Assembly (NCBI RefSeq): GCF_009467825.1
Contig: NZ_WIOK01000027.1
Coordinates: 1 to 64,000, forward strand
Length of the DNA: 64,000 bases
Reading direction: 5' to 3'
From: Cyclobacterium xiamenense
GTDB taxonomy: Bacteria; Bacteroidota; Bacteroidia; Cytophagales; Cyclobacteriaceae
The notes beneath the pieces were generated by a model, which saw only the letters and a list, made by a program, of their open reading frames with translations, had not been told where the DNA came from and ran no database searches. A program made the position numbers and the translations under genes. Below, one piece after another: positions 44,284 to 53,142 of the stretch (the first letter of the stretch is position 1; every line of letters begins with the position of its first letter).

Positions 44284-45194
44284 GCTTGTATTTCCTGTTC
44301 GATCCATTCTTCGTACCAATTACTCAACTGCCGGGTAAGCGGGCCGGCACCCGATTCACCAATGGGCTTCCCATCTATTTTCACAACTGGCGTAAGCCCA
44401 CCAAAGGTACCCGTGACAAATGCCTCGTCGGCACCGTAGACGTCAAACAGGGAAAAATTCTTCTGGTAGCAGGGTAGGCCCTTCTTCTCACAAATGGCCA
44501 ACACCTTCCCCCGAGTGATTCCGTTCATGCAATACTGCCCGGTAGAAGTCCATACCTCCCCATCTTTGACCATAAAAAAGTTCGTAGCGTTGCAGGTTGC
44601 TACAAAACCCTGCGTATCCAGCATCAGGGCCTCATCGGCTCCGGCTTCGATGGCCTGAATCAGGGCCTGTACTTCGTGGAGCTTGCTGTGGCAGTTTAAC
44701 CGCGGATCCAGGTAATCCGGTGACCCACGGCGGTAGGTACTGGTAAACAGACGAATCCCCTCCTGCTTACTTTCGCCGGCGGCTTCCTTGTGTTCGGCAA
44801 TGATTACCAGATTTGGTCCGGAAATGGTCAGTCGCGGATCCTGAGAGGGTGTTTTTTTGATGCCCCGGGTGATCATGACCCGTACGTGAATGTGATCCCA
44901 CATCCCGTTGATGGCCAACGTTTCCTGAACGTGTGCTATCAGGGTTTCTTTGGAGAACGGCAGGGCAATTCCTATTACTTTCGCCGACTGCCAGAGGCGA
45001 TTCAGGTGATCGTCGATAAATACCAGCTTGCCCTTGTGTACGCGGAACGCTTCCCACACCCCGTCGCCGACCAGGTAGCCACTGTCGAATACCGAAATAC
45101 GGGCCTCCTCCCGGGCATAAAAGGTTCCGTTTATAAAAATTTGCACGTCTTTGTTTCTGGGATCTTCTTTCGCCTGATGGGTACCCTTGACCAT
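44280..45194 (-). CDS. Class IV (branched-chain/D-amino acid type) aminotransferase
   Basis: A 304-residue PLP enzyme of fold type IV. Family segments are IFINGTFYAREEARISVFDSGYLVGDGVWEAFRV (residues 19-52), MITRGIKK, LDPRLNCHSKLHEVQAL with the PLP Lys, and ATCNATNFFMVKDGEVWTS. The C-terminal stretch ADEAFVTGTFGGLTPVV is also typical. It could act as a branched-chain, D-amino acid or aminodeoxychorismate-type enzyme; motifs do not fix the choice. It is translationally coupled to the sulfotransferase-like gene. Plant relatives of this enzyme are known in which a P-loop domain is fused to the aminotransferase. Confidence 0.9.
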   Translation of the reverse strand: MVKGTHQAKEDPRNKDVQIFINGTFYAREEARISVFDSGYLVGDGVWEAFRVHKGKLVFIDDHLNRLWQSAKVIGIALPFSKETLIAHVQETLAINGMWDHIHVRVMITRGIKKTPSQDPRLTISGPNLVIIAEHKEAAGESKQEGIRLFTSTYRRGSPDYLDPRLNCHSKLHEVQALIQAIEAGADEALMLDTQGFVATCNATNFFMVKDGEVWTSTGQYCMNGITRGKVLAICEKKGLPCYQKNFSLFDVYGADEAFVTGTFGGLTPVVKIDGKPIGESGAGPLTRQLSNWYEEWIEQEIQA

Positions 45195-45264
45195 TGCCTT
45201 CGTTGTGTATCGTTGTTTGGAGTATGTTTACCAATGTTCTGCAGCCTTACCAACTGCGAAAAAA

Positions 45265-46239
45265 CTAATCCGCCGGAAGTACTTCCAGACTATTCAATTC
45301 GGGATTTCCTCCCCGGTTACCGCACCCTGCAGCCAGGTAGAGATCTCCATCGATGGCTACCACCGGAAATCCGTGCCTGCCGCGTTCGAGTCGGTTCAGT
45401 AAGGTCCATCCTTTTTCCGGGTGAAAATACTCCACTTCATCGTGTGCCGCTACCTGGGAGTCGCTTTCTCCCCCTATCACCAAAAACCCATCCTTATAAC
45501 CAATGGTGGAACTACCCGCCCGCTCGGTTGGCAGGGGATGCTCTGCAAGTGTGGTCCATTTTTGGGAATCAAAATCGTACACATCTACCTCCTCGAATGT
45601 TAGCTCAAAACCGTGGCCTTCTTTCGCAAAAGACCTGCGTCCACCCACCGCATAAAGCCGGTCATTTAGCACCACGGCCTGAAAGTGATCCCGAACCCGG
45701 GGCATGGAGGGCAAGGACTTCCACTCGCCGGTTTTCGGATCGTATTCGTCCAGGTAATCCCTATTGTCTGCCCAATGTCCATCCTGGGCCCCTCCCAACA
45801 AGTAAAACTTATCCTGATGCACTACTACTCCCGCTGCTCCTCTTCTGCGGGCCTCGGGAATTTCATGGCTTTTGGTCCAGGTATCGGCAGCCGGATCGTA
45901 AATGTATACGTGCGGTACGGGCGTTTCGTGCGGATAGCCCCCGGTAAACGCCCCCATGACGTATATTTTATCCCGATATGCGACCGCTTGAAAATGGTGC
46001 ATTTCGAAAGGCGCCGCACCCTTCATTTCCCAATTTCCACTGGCGGGGTCGTACACCTCCACCGGTTTTTCTCCGCGTCCTCCCATCAGGTAGAACTTAC
46101 CGCCTACGGCGGCTCCGGCGCATTCGTGCCGCTCCGTGCAGGTGTTTTGGGGGGTCAATGTCTGCCAGTTCTGGGCAGCTGCAGGGTGCAACAACAGAAG
46201 GAGAAATGCAGGCAAGGCAATAGCAGTAATCCAATTCAT
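45265..46239 (-). CDS. Secreted Kelch-repeat beta-propeller protein
   Basis: A 324-residue protein with a signal peptide (MNWITAIALPAFLLLLLHPA, cut near AAAQ). Six Kelch-type blades follow, each with a Gly-Gly pair and spaced aromatic residues: FYLMGGRGEKPVEVYDP, KIYVMGAFTGG, KFYLLGGAQDG, RLYAVGGRRSF, FLVIGGESDSQ and LYLAAGCGNRGG. Such propellers bind sugars, proteins or act like galactose-oxidase-type or sialate mutarotase (NanM) folds. No enzyme residues are recognised here. Leftward, downstream of thrC by about 200 bases on the same strand. Confidence 0.93.
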   Translation of the reverse strand: MNWITAIALPAFLLLLLHPAAAQNWQTLTPQNTCTERHECAGAAVGGKFYLMGGRGEKPVEVYDPASGNWEMKGAAPFEMHHFQAVAYRDKIYVMGAFTGGYPHETPVPHVYIYDPAADTWTKSHEIPEARRRGAAGVVVHQDKFYLLGGAQDGHWADNRDYLDEYDPKTGEWKSLPSMPRVRDHFQAVVLNDRLYAVGGRRSFAKEGHGFELTFEEVDVYDFDSQKWTTLAEHPLPTERAGSSTIGYKDGFLVIGGESDSQVAAHDEVEYFHPEKGWTLLNRLERGRHGFPVVAIDGDLYLAAGCGNRGGNPELNSLEVLPAD

Positions 46240-46451
46240 AGCGGTTCGGGTTCAGTTAGGAATACGATTCATTGGTGAAATTACGAAATTAGCTGGTTTT
46301 CGGGAAGGAAACAATCAAAATTGGCAGGTACTCCTGCCGAGATCGATCGCTATTCGGCTTGCTTTCGACTCCGGATAGTCCCAACCGTACTACTTCATTT
46401 GGTTTCCCCAAAGTACGCGTATGACCACCGAAATCACTTGACCCAATCGGA

Positions 46452-47747
46452 CTAGCTTCTTAGCAAATAATTTTTAAACGCCTGGTAATCGTTGGCCATT
46501 TTCTCGGCTTTCTTCTCCCGCATTAAAAAGGCCTGCAGGCGCTCTGGCAAGGGCAACTCAAGATCAAGTGTTTCTTCCACGACGTTTCGGAATTTGCCGG
46601 GGTGCGCCGTTTCCAAAAAGACCCCCTGATACTCACCAGGCTCGGTTTGCATGAAATCCTTCAGACCCAGGTAGGCAATCGCCCCGTGCGGATCCATGAT
46701 ATAGCCAGAATCGCGTTTCACCGCTCGCATGGCTTCCCGGGTCTGCTCGTTGGTATAAAAATACCCTTTCACCTTTTCCTTGAGCAAGGATTCATCGTTG
46801 TCAAACAAGGCGAGTAGGCGGTAAAAATTACTCGGATTTCCTACATCCATGCTATTGCTAATGGTTTGCAGGGAAGGTTTTGCGGCAAAGGGAGCCCCAT
46901 TGAGGTAATCTGGAACCACTTTATTGATATTGGTAGCCGCCACGAAGCCGGCGATTGGCAAGCCCATCCGCTCGGCAAGAATACCGGCGGCAAGGTTTCC
47001 AAAGTTTCCGCTAGGCACGGCAAATACCGCCTTCTTGTCGGATAGTGGCAAGCGGGACCAGGCGTAAAAATAATACAGGCACTGCGGAATCCACCGGGCT
47101 ATGTTGATCGAGTTGGCCGAGGTAAGCAACATACGGCTATTTAAATCGGGGTCCAAAAAGGCTTTCTTTACCATTTGCTGGCAATCGTCGAATACACCCG
47201 CTACTTCCAGGGCCCGCACGTTGCCACCCAATGTGGTAAATTGCTTTTCCTGCAGGTCGCTTACCTTTCCCGAGGGGTAGAGAATGATCACTTCCACGCC
47301 ATCCACCCCATAAAACCCGTTGGCAACGGCGCTTCCGGTATCCCCGGAGGTAGCCACCAATACTTTCAATTCGCGCTTATCCTGAAGCATGCTCATGAGT
47401 TTGGAGCAGAAGCGTGCGCCAAAGTCTTTGAATGCAAGGGTGGGGCCATGAAACAACTCCAGGCTAAATAGTCCATCCTCTACCTGAACCAACGGCGCAT
47501 CAAATATCAGCGTATGGTCCACCAGTTCGTGGATTTGGCTGGGGGTTAAATCCTCGGAAAAGAGTGCGCCGACGATTTCATAGCCCATCTCCCGGAACGA
47601 CAGGGACGACAAACGGGTGAAAAATTCTGCAGGCAGGACCGGTATCGTTTCGGGCATGTACAGCCCCTGATCCGGAGCCAAACCCTTGATAACAGCCTCT
47701 TTTAAGGCAACTTTGTGGTTGGGATTATTGGTACTGAAATAGTTCAT
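46452..47747 (-). CDS. thrC: Threonine synthase
   Basis: Converts O-phosphohomoserine to threonine with PLP, the last step of the pathway. The 431-residue protein begins MNYFSTNNPNHKVALKEAV, the usual N-terminus of the bacterial type. The PLP Lys is in FHGPTLAFKDFGARF, the phosphate cup in ATSGDTGSAVANGFYG, and PSGNFGNLAAGILAERMG is also conserved. Third gene of the thrA-thrB-thrC operon with a 27-base gap to thrB. It is expected to be under the attenuator upstream of thrA. Confidence 0.96.
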   Translation of the reverse strand: MNYFSTNNPNHKVALKEAVIKGLAPDQGLYMPETIPVLPAEFFTRLSSLSFREMGYEIVGALFSEDLTPSQIHELVDHTLIFDAPLVQVEDGLFSLELFHGPTLAFKDFGARFCSKLMSMLQDKRELKVLVATSGDTGSAVANGFYGVDGVEVIILYPSGKVSDLQEKQFTTLGGNVRALEVAGVFDDCQQMVKKAFLDPDLNSRMLLTSANSINIARWIPQCLYYFYAWSRLPLSDKKAVFAVPSGNFGNLAAGILAERMGLPIAGFVAATNINKVVPDYLNGAPFAAKPSLQTISNSMDVGNPSNFYRLLALFDNDESLLKEKVKGYFYTNEQTREAMRAVKRDSGYIMDPHGAIAYLGLKDFMQTEPGEYQGVFLETAHPGKFRNVVEETLDLELPLPERLQAFLMREKKAEKMANDYQAFKNYLLRS

Positions 47748-47774
47748 TGCAAGGTTTCCTGTAGGGACGGTGGT

Positions 47775-48719
47775 TCAAATTTCCTCTTCAAGTATATAGG
47801 CGCCCCGGGTATTGATGGCCGAAACATACAAATCAATCGGGAGCTGCATGGTGTCAAATACTTGTTGGGCCAGGCGGCTTACTTCCCAGGCAATCTCCTC
47901 CGAAGGAGAAAGAACAAAAATCGTAGGTCCCGAACCCGAGATCCCGCAACCCAACGCACCTGCAGGCTTGATGCCTTCCTTAACTTCATCATAGCCCGGG
48001 ATAAGCACGGAGCGGGAAGGTTCCGCAATCACGTCATTCAGGGAGCGACTAATCAGGGCCATGTCCTCCTGAAACAATCCTGCCACGAGCCCCGCAATAT
48101 TACCAGACTGGGTAGTAGCATCCTGAAGGGAAACACTTCTCCGCAAAACGCTTCGGGAATCAGAGGTATTTAGCACCAGATGGGGATGCACGAGGGTGCA
48201 GTACAGGCCCCGCGGCACGTGTAGGGGGATGACATCCAGCGGATGGTACTCCCGGATCAAAACGAATCCTCCCAGAAGTGCCGGAGCGACGTTATCGGCA
48301 TGTCCGGCCCCGCAGGCTATTCGCTCCGATTCGATGGCAAATGGTAGCAGATCTTTTTTTTCAAAGGGATTTCCCAGGAGGGTATTGGCTGCCATGAGTG
48401 CTGCGACGGCGCTGGCTGCGCTGGAACCCATACCGCTTCCCAGGGGTAGGCCCTTGTAAAGCTCGATTTCCAGCCCTCCTTCGAAATTCAGTGCCTCTGT
48501 CATGGCCCGAATCGCAACGGAGCAGGTGTTTTTTTCGATTTCGTAGGGCAACTTCCCCTTATCGCCTTCAATATGGGTCACGCGTATCCCCGGGATATCG
48601 GATAGAGAAACGGATACTTTATCGCCCAAATCCTCTACCGCAAAGCCCAATATGTCAAAACCACAGGATACATTCGCTACAGTAGCCGGTGCAAATGCGG
48701 TCACTTTTTGCTTTTCCAT
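47775..48719 (-). CDS. thrB: Homoserine kinase
   Basis: Phosphorylates homoserine using ATP. A 314-residue GHMP kinase with the ATP loop LPLGSGMGSSAASAVAALMA, the N-terminal FAPATVANVSCGFDILGFA and the C-terminal GCGISGSGPTIFVLS. It starts one base after the thrA stop codon, so translation is likely coupled to thrA, and thrC follows. Together the three genes carry aspartate to threonine apart from the aspartate-semialdehyde dehydrogenase step, whose gene is not in the window. Confidence 0.96.
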   Translation of the reverse strand: MEKQKVTAFAPATVANVSCGFDILGFAVEDLGDKVSVSLSDIPGIRVTHIEGDKGKLPYEIEKNTCSVAIRAMTEALNFEGGLEIELYKGLPLGSGMGSSAASAVAALMAANTLLGNPFEKKDLLPFAIESERIACGAGHADNVAPALLGGFVLIREYHPLDVIPLHVPRGLYCTLVHPHLVLNTSDSRSVLRRSVSLQDATTQSGNIAGLVAGLFQEDMALISRSLNDVIAEPSRSVLIPGYDEVKEGIKPAGALGCGISGSGPTIFVLSPSEEIAWEVSRLAQQVFDTMQLPIDLYVSAINTRGAYILEEEI

Positions 48720-48720
48720 T

Positions 48721-51168
48721 TTACCTTGAATAATTTCCTAATCGGATGATATCTGCAAATACGCCCGCAGCGGTAACATCCGCTCCGGCGCCCGGCCCTC
48801 TGATAATCATCGGAAACTCGTGGTAGCGCTCGGTGGTAAACAGGATCATGTTATCGCTTCCGACGAGTGAATAAAAGGGATGGGTGCTATCCACCGACTT
48901 CAGCCCTACCGTGGCTTTTCCGTTTTCCAGTACCGCCATAAACCGAAGCTTCTCATTTTTTTGATCGGCCTCGGCCAGCAATTGTTTGAAATGGCCGTCG
49001 TGGTCTTTTAACTTCTCGAGAAACACATCAACCGAGTCCAAGTGGGCACAATCCTCGGGCACCATGCTTTGAACAGAGACGTCTTCGAAATGCAATTCCT
49101 GTTCGGCTTCCCTCCCCAGGATTAGAATTTTTCGGGCCACATCCATTCCACTCAAATCGTCCCTCGGATCTGGTTCGGTATAGCCTTTTTCTTTGGCCTG
49201 CGCCACCACCTCACTAAACGGCGCACCTTTACTCAGCTCGCTGAAAATGTAATTCATCGAACCACTCAGCACCCCTTCGATCTTGATCACCTTATCCCCA
49301 CTTAAAATCAAATCCTGCAGGGTATTGATAACAGGAAGCCCGGCAGCCACGTTCGTTTCGTAGAGGAACTTGATGTTTCGCTGACCCGAAAGCTTTTTTA
49401 GGGCTTTGTATTTTTCCAGTGGTCCCGAATTGGCTTTCTTATTTGGGGTGACAATGGCGACCTTGGATTCAAGCACGCGTTCATAGGTATCCGCCACTTC
49501 CTGGCTGGCGGTGCAATCCACCAACACGGAATTGGAAAAATTCATGCTATTCATGGTATTTAGAAAAACCTGCAGATTCATCGGCAAGTCTTTCTCGGCG
49601 GGGACAGGGACGGTAGACAGGTCAAATCCATCTTCATCGAAGGACATGAATCGGGAGTTGGCCAAGCCGTGGATTTTGATATCCAGCATGTATTCCTCCT
49701 GCAATTTAGCCAATTGACTTTGGATCATCTTTATCAATGCCTTCCCGATCAGACCTACTCCAATCAGGAATACATGGAGTACCTTGTTGTCCGACAGAAA
49801 AAAGGCTTCGTGCAAAGCATTGAGTCCTTTTTGCAAATCGGATTGCTTGATCACCGCCGAAATATTCAACTCGGAGCTTCCCTGTGCAATGGCTGAGACA
49901 TTGATGTTGTTTCTACCCAATGCCTGAAATAACCGTCCGCTTGCGCCGGGATGATGCTTCATGTTTTCTCCGACCACGGCAATCACCGCCATGTTTGGCA
50001 TGATCTGCACCTTATCCATTTCTCCGGCCAGGATCTCGTAATGAAATTCGGATTCCAGCACTTCCCTGGCCAGGTCCGCATCGTCACTTTTTATGGCGAT
50101 GCAGATGCTGTGCTCGGAAGAGGCCTGGCTTATCAGCACCACATTTACCTGGGCCCTTGCCAGGGTACCGAATACCCGACTACTAACGCCCACGACCTCG
50201 ACCAATCCGGAGCCCTGTACATTTAACAGAGAGATGTGGCTCAAGGAGGAGATGCCTTTGATCAATTTGCTATTTTCGGAGGTCTCGCAAATCAGCGTAC
50301 CTTCGGCTTCGGGCTGAAAGGTGTTTTTGATGTAAACAGGCACCTTTCGCCGCATGGCCGGCTGCATGGTGGCAGGAAAGACTACTTTTGCACCAAAATG
50401 AGACAACTCCATGGCTTCACTGTAGCTAAGCTGGGGGATCGTAATGGCCGAATACACCAGCTTGGGGTCTGCTGTCATCACCCCGGATACGTCTGTCCAT
50501 ATCTCCAGGCTAGTTGCCTTCAAGGCGGCTGCAAAAATGGCGGCGGTGTAATCCGACCCACTTCTTCCCAGGGTAGTGGTCTCCCCTTTGTCCGTAGATG
50601 CCACAAATCCCGTAATTACCAACAAGCCCTTATTTTTGGAGTAAAAATCGTATATCAACTGATTGGTAGTCGGAAAAATAACCTTGGCGTTGCCAAACCG
50701 ATCGTTGGTACGGATAAGGTCTCGGGCATCCACAAACCGGGCATTCAGTCCAGCCACCTTCAATGCCTCTGCCAGAACAAATGCGGATATACGCTCTCCA
50801 AAACTCACCACGTAATCAGAAGTACGCGGAGAAAATTCTTTGATCAGAAAAATCCCGTGGTACAGGTCCTCCAATTCGTTAAACCGCACTTTAACATAGG
50901 TCAGTACACTGGATTGCTTTTGTACCGGAATCAGTTGCTTTACCAGTTGCAGGTGTCTCTTCTCCATGTCCAGCAGCAAGGCCTGGTAAGACGGATCGTT
51001 TTGCCTGGCCAAATGGGCACATTTCAGCAGGTTTTCCGTCACTCCCCCAAAGGCAGAAAAAACCACTGCCAACTCTTCCTCTTGCGATGCTTTTTGTATG
51101 ATCGACAGCACGGTGGTGATGCTATCCAAATCAGCGATTGACGAACCTCCGAATTTTACTATTTTCAT
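48721..51168 (-). CDS. thrA: Bifunctional aspartokinase / homoserine dehydrogenase
   Basis: An 815-residue fusion that performs the first and third steps of threonine synthesis. The aspartokinase domain (about 1-290) begins MKIVKFGGSSIADLDSI and includes GRSGSDYTAAIFAAAL. Two ACT-type regulatory segments (about 310-455) follow, and the homoserine dehydrogenase (about 465-815) has the NAD site VFLIGVGLIGKAL, TPNKKANSGP and the catalytic KEKGYTEPDPRDDLSGMDVARK region. The ACT region implies feedback inhibition by threonine. First gene of thrA-thrB-thrC, preceded by a Thr/Ile-rich leader and hairpins, so transcription is probably attenuated too. Confidence 0.97.
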   Translation of the reverse strand: MKIVKFGGSSIADLDSITTVLSIIQKASQEEELAVVFSAFGGVTENLLKCAHLARQNDPSYQALLLDMEKRHLQLVKQLIPVQKQSSVLTYVKVRFNELEDLYHGIFLIKEFSPRTSDYVVSFGERISAFVLAEALKVAGLNARFVDARDLIRTNDRFGNAKVIFPTTNQLIYDFYSKNKGLLVITGFVASTDKGETTTLGRSGSDYTAAIFAAALKATSLEIWTDVSGVMTADPKLVYSAITIPQLSYSEAMELSHFGAKVVFPATMQPAMRRKVPVYIKNTFQPEAEGTLICETSENSKLIKGISSLSHISLLNVQGSGLVEVVGVSSRVFGTLARAQVNVVLISQASSEHSICIAIKSDDADLAREVLESEFHYEILAGEMDKVQIMPNMAVIAVVGENMKHHPGASGRLFQALGRNNINVSAIAQGSSELNISAVIKQSDLQKGLNALHEAFFLSDNKVLHVFLIGVGLIGKALIKMIQSQLAKLQEEYMLDIKIHGLANSRFMSFDEDGFDLSTVPVPAEKDLPMNLQVFLNTMNSMNFSNSVLVDCTASQEVADTYERVLESKVAIVTPNKKANSGPLEKYKALKKLSGQRNIKFLYETNVAAGLPVINTLQDLILSGDKVIKIEGVLSGSMNYIFSELSKGAPFSEVVAQAKEKGYTEPDPRDDLSGMDVARKILILGREAEQELHFEDVSVQSMVPEDCAHLDSVDVFLEKLKDHDGHFKQLLAEADQKNEKLRFMAVLENGKATVGLKSVDSTHPFYSLVGSDNMILFTTERYHEFPMIIRGPGAGADVTAAGVFADIIRLGNYSR

Positions 51169-51198
51169 TGCTACTTTTTATCGGTTAAACTATAAGAG

Positions 51199-51234
51199 AA
51201 AAGGCTGTGAGAAACCTTTTAGGACTGGGAAAGG
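51199..51234 (-). promoter_or_regulatory. Candidate threonine-operon attenuator hairpins
   Basis: On the minus strand, between the leader peptide and thrA, three short complementary segments occur in order. They are CCTTT (51234-51230), AAAAGG (51220-51215) and CCTTTT (51204-51199). AAAAGG can pair with either neighbour: with the first it would act as antiterminator, with the last as a terminator hairpin running into CTCTTAT. GAGAAAC just after the leader stop can also pair with GTTTCTC in the terminator loop. The stems are short and AU-rich, so this is a candidate only. Confidence 0.5.
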
Positions 51235-51252
51235 ATGCATCGTTTCTCGGGA

Positions 51253-51360
51253 TTACCCCGTGATGGTCGTGGTGGTACCGGTAGAAAAAATACGGCAGTC
51301 AGCTGTCCGGATTGCTCCGGAAGCCGTGTAATGGAAACTACTTCTTACTGCGAAAACCAT
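51253..51360 (-). CDS. Threonine leader peptide
   Basis: A 35-codon reading frame with an ATG at 51360 and stop at 51253-51255, 85 bases before thrA. Its last nine residues are TGTTTTITG: six Thr and one Ile, using ACC and ACG codons. This is the hallmark of attenuator leaders for thr operons (E. coli thrL is likewise a run of Thr and Ile). Ribosome stalling at these codons under threonine or isoleucine shortage would favour the antiterminator form of the downstream hairpins. A TAAAATTTG segment at 51400-51392 may be part of the promoter. The N-terminal 26 codons show no special bias; the exact start is uncertain. Confidence 0.7.
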   Translation of the reverse strand: MVFAVRSSFHYTASGAIRTADCRIFSTGTTTTITG

Positions 51361-51682
51361 GCTTCTTTGTTTGAAGGGACAATTCTAAGGACAAATTTTA
51401 TATATCACAAGTTTTTCAGCGTAGAAATGCCCTCAGAACCAGGTACAGCAGCGGGATTACCGCTGCGAATGCTCGCGATCCTCCGCACCCTTCATGCAAT
51501 GGGCAGGTAACCCGCGCCGCTACCTGACAAGGCATCCCGCTGTTGTCCCAAAACCCCGACCTCAGCACCAAAACGTTCGCAGTAGCGTCGGGCTATTGAC
51601 GAAAAAACCGGCCCGAACCGGGAAACAGGGCAGCAACGACTTGCTTCGTGAGAGGCAATTCCGTTGCCGCACCCCTCGTTGA
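51361..51682. other. Gap between thr leader and GIN-domain gene
   Basis: About 320 bases without a gene. It should contain the thr operon promoter: an AT-rich segment at 51390-51410 includes TAAAATTTG on the minus strand. A small GGCAA-TTCCG-TTGCC hairpin lies near 51655-51669. Nothing else is supported. Confidence 0.5.
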
Positions 51683-52369
51683 CTACCATTTTTCGATGGC
51701 TCCTCCGACAGTCTCTTTGATGTCGATGACGTTAGGCGTTCCTTTGTATTTTACCCGACCCCGAGTGGCTGCCGACCCTTTGAGTGACTCTGTCACTTCA
51801 AAAGAACCGGAAGCATTGGTATTTGTACGTACTTCCGCATGGGTGACCTGCAGGTCTTCGCCATCGATTTCCGCATTGGTAAACGCATTGTAGTCCAGGT
51901 TATTTGCCTTACCCTTGACATACATTTTTGAATTGGTCTGTGCACGTAGGTACAGATCATCCGCATTCACTTCCGCCTCCAGGTAGCCGTTACTGGCAAC
52001 CTGAAGCCGTATGGATTTACTTTCCAAGGCATTTTTCAGGATCACACGCGCCCCTGTATCCACCTCTACATCGTCCAGTTTGACGTAGGTAAGCACCACT
52101 TTCACGGAACTGGATTTTGGGTTGCTACCGGGAACGGAGATTTCCAATTTTCGCTTGTTCACTTTTGTTTCTACATTCCCGGGATCGATTCCAGATGCAG
52201 TAATGGTTACTTCGTACTGATCACCAGCAACAAGCTCTGCTTCAATGGAATTGCTTATCAGGAGTTGATCAAAAGCGGAAAGGCTGCGCGATTCGGAAAC
52301 GGTCTGGGCCTGAAGCAGGGTGGAAAAACACAGCGCTGCAAAGATTGAGAATACGTTTATATTATTCAT
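51683..52369 (-). CDS. GIN-domain (DUF2807) exported protein
   Basis: A 228-residue protein with a signal peptide (MNNINVFSIFAALCFSTLLQ, cut after QAQ). The rest is a right-handed beta-helix type GIN domain (DUF2807), seen from LSAFDQLLISNSIEAELVAGDQYEV, VKVVLTYVKLDDVEVDTGARV and the repeated alternation of short beta strands. These proteins are very common in Bacteroidota, usually in the periplasm or on the surface, and their function is unknown. A longer start at 52396 would overlap the SDR stop codon, so 52369 is preferred. It lies 10 bases after the SDR gene and is probably co-transcribed. Confidence 0.9.
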   Translation of the reverse strand: MNNINVFSIFAALCFSTLLQAQTVSESRSLSAFDQLLISNSIEAELVAGDQYEVTITASGIDPGNVETKVNKRKLEISVPGSNPKSSSVKVVLTYVKLDDVEVDTGARVILKNALESKSIRLQVASNGYLEAEVNADDLYLRAQTNSKMYVKGKANNLDYNAFTNAEIDGEDLQVTHAEVRTNTNASGSFEVTESLKGSAATRGRVKYKGTPNVIDIKETVGGAIEKW

Positions 52370-52379
52370 AGTTGCTTTT

Positions 52380-53060
52380 TTAATGAACACCACCATACAA
52401 TTTAAAGGTCATGTTTCGAAGCGCTGTATTGGTTGCCGCATAATGCATGGCTTCGGCAATCTCAGCAGGCTTTACCCATTGACCGAAATCCGCATCGGGC
52501 ATGGACTCCCGGTTGGGTGGAGTGTCAATAATACTGGGAACAAACACGTGCGACCGCACCTTGAGATCGGCTGTCTCGTTGGCGATAAATTCCGCCAGAT
52601 CAATCACCAATCCCTTACTCAGCGCATAGGCCACGACGTCCTTTCCCTCGTTGGGTTGCAAGGCAGGTTTGGCCCCTACAAAAAGAAAGGTGCCGTTATT
52701 GGCTTTCTTCATGATCGGAAGGAAGTTTTTCACCATGTTAAAGGCACTAAAGAAGTTGAGACGAATCATGTTTTCCAGGTCCTTGGTCCCAGTGGTTTCG
52801 ATGCCCCCCATCCCAAAACCGCCTACCAGCAATGCGACGCACTCCAGGTCCCCGTACTGCAACTGGTACTCTTTCGCAAAAGCTGCCACTGCGGATTCGT
52901 CGGTAACGTCCACCTGATAGGTATCATCCGCTTCCTCTACTTCGTGTCCACTATCGGGCTCGATGACGGCGATCACTTGAAACCCCTCTCGTTTAAATTT
53001 ACTCACTACTGCCCTACCTAAATTCCCAGCACTTCCCGTAATGATAATATTTCTATTCAT
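52380..53060 (-). CDS. Short-chain dehydrogenase/reductase
   Basis: A 226-residue SDR oxidoreductase. The nucleotide-binding glycine motif is IIITGSAGNLGRAVV, an acidic stretch after beta-2 (VIEPDSG) favours NAD(H), and the catalytic pair is in YALSKGLVI (Tyr and Lys, Y-x-x-x-K). The active-site Ser region differs from the usual pattern (FLFVGAKPA). The ATG at 53060 gives a family-like N-terminus; a start at 53111 would add 17 unrelated residues. The substrate is unknown. It probably shares a transcript with the GIN-domain gene. Confidence 0.88.
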   Translation of the reverse strand: MNRNIIITGSAGNLGRAVVSKFKREGFQVIAVIEPDSGHEVEEADDTYQVDVTDESAVAAFAKEYQLQYGDLECVALLVGGFGMGGIETTGTKDLENMIRLNFFSAFNMVKNFLPIMKKANNGTFLFVGAKPALQPNEGKDVVAYALSKGLVIDLAEFIANETADLKVRSHVFVPSIIDTPPNRESMPDADFGQWVKPAEIAEAMHYAATNTALRNMTFKLYGGVH

Positions 53061-53142
53061 GCGATTATTTAGTTTGGTTACAATCTGGTACTTTTGCATG
53101 GCGAAAGCCAAAACATAAAATTAAGATTTATTTTTAAGAAAC

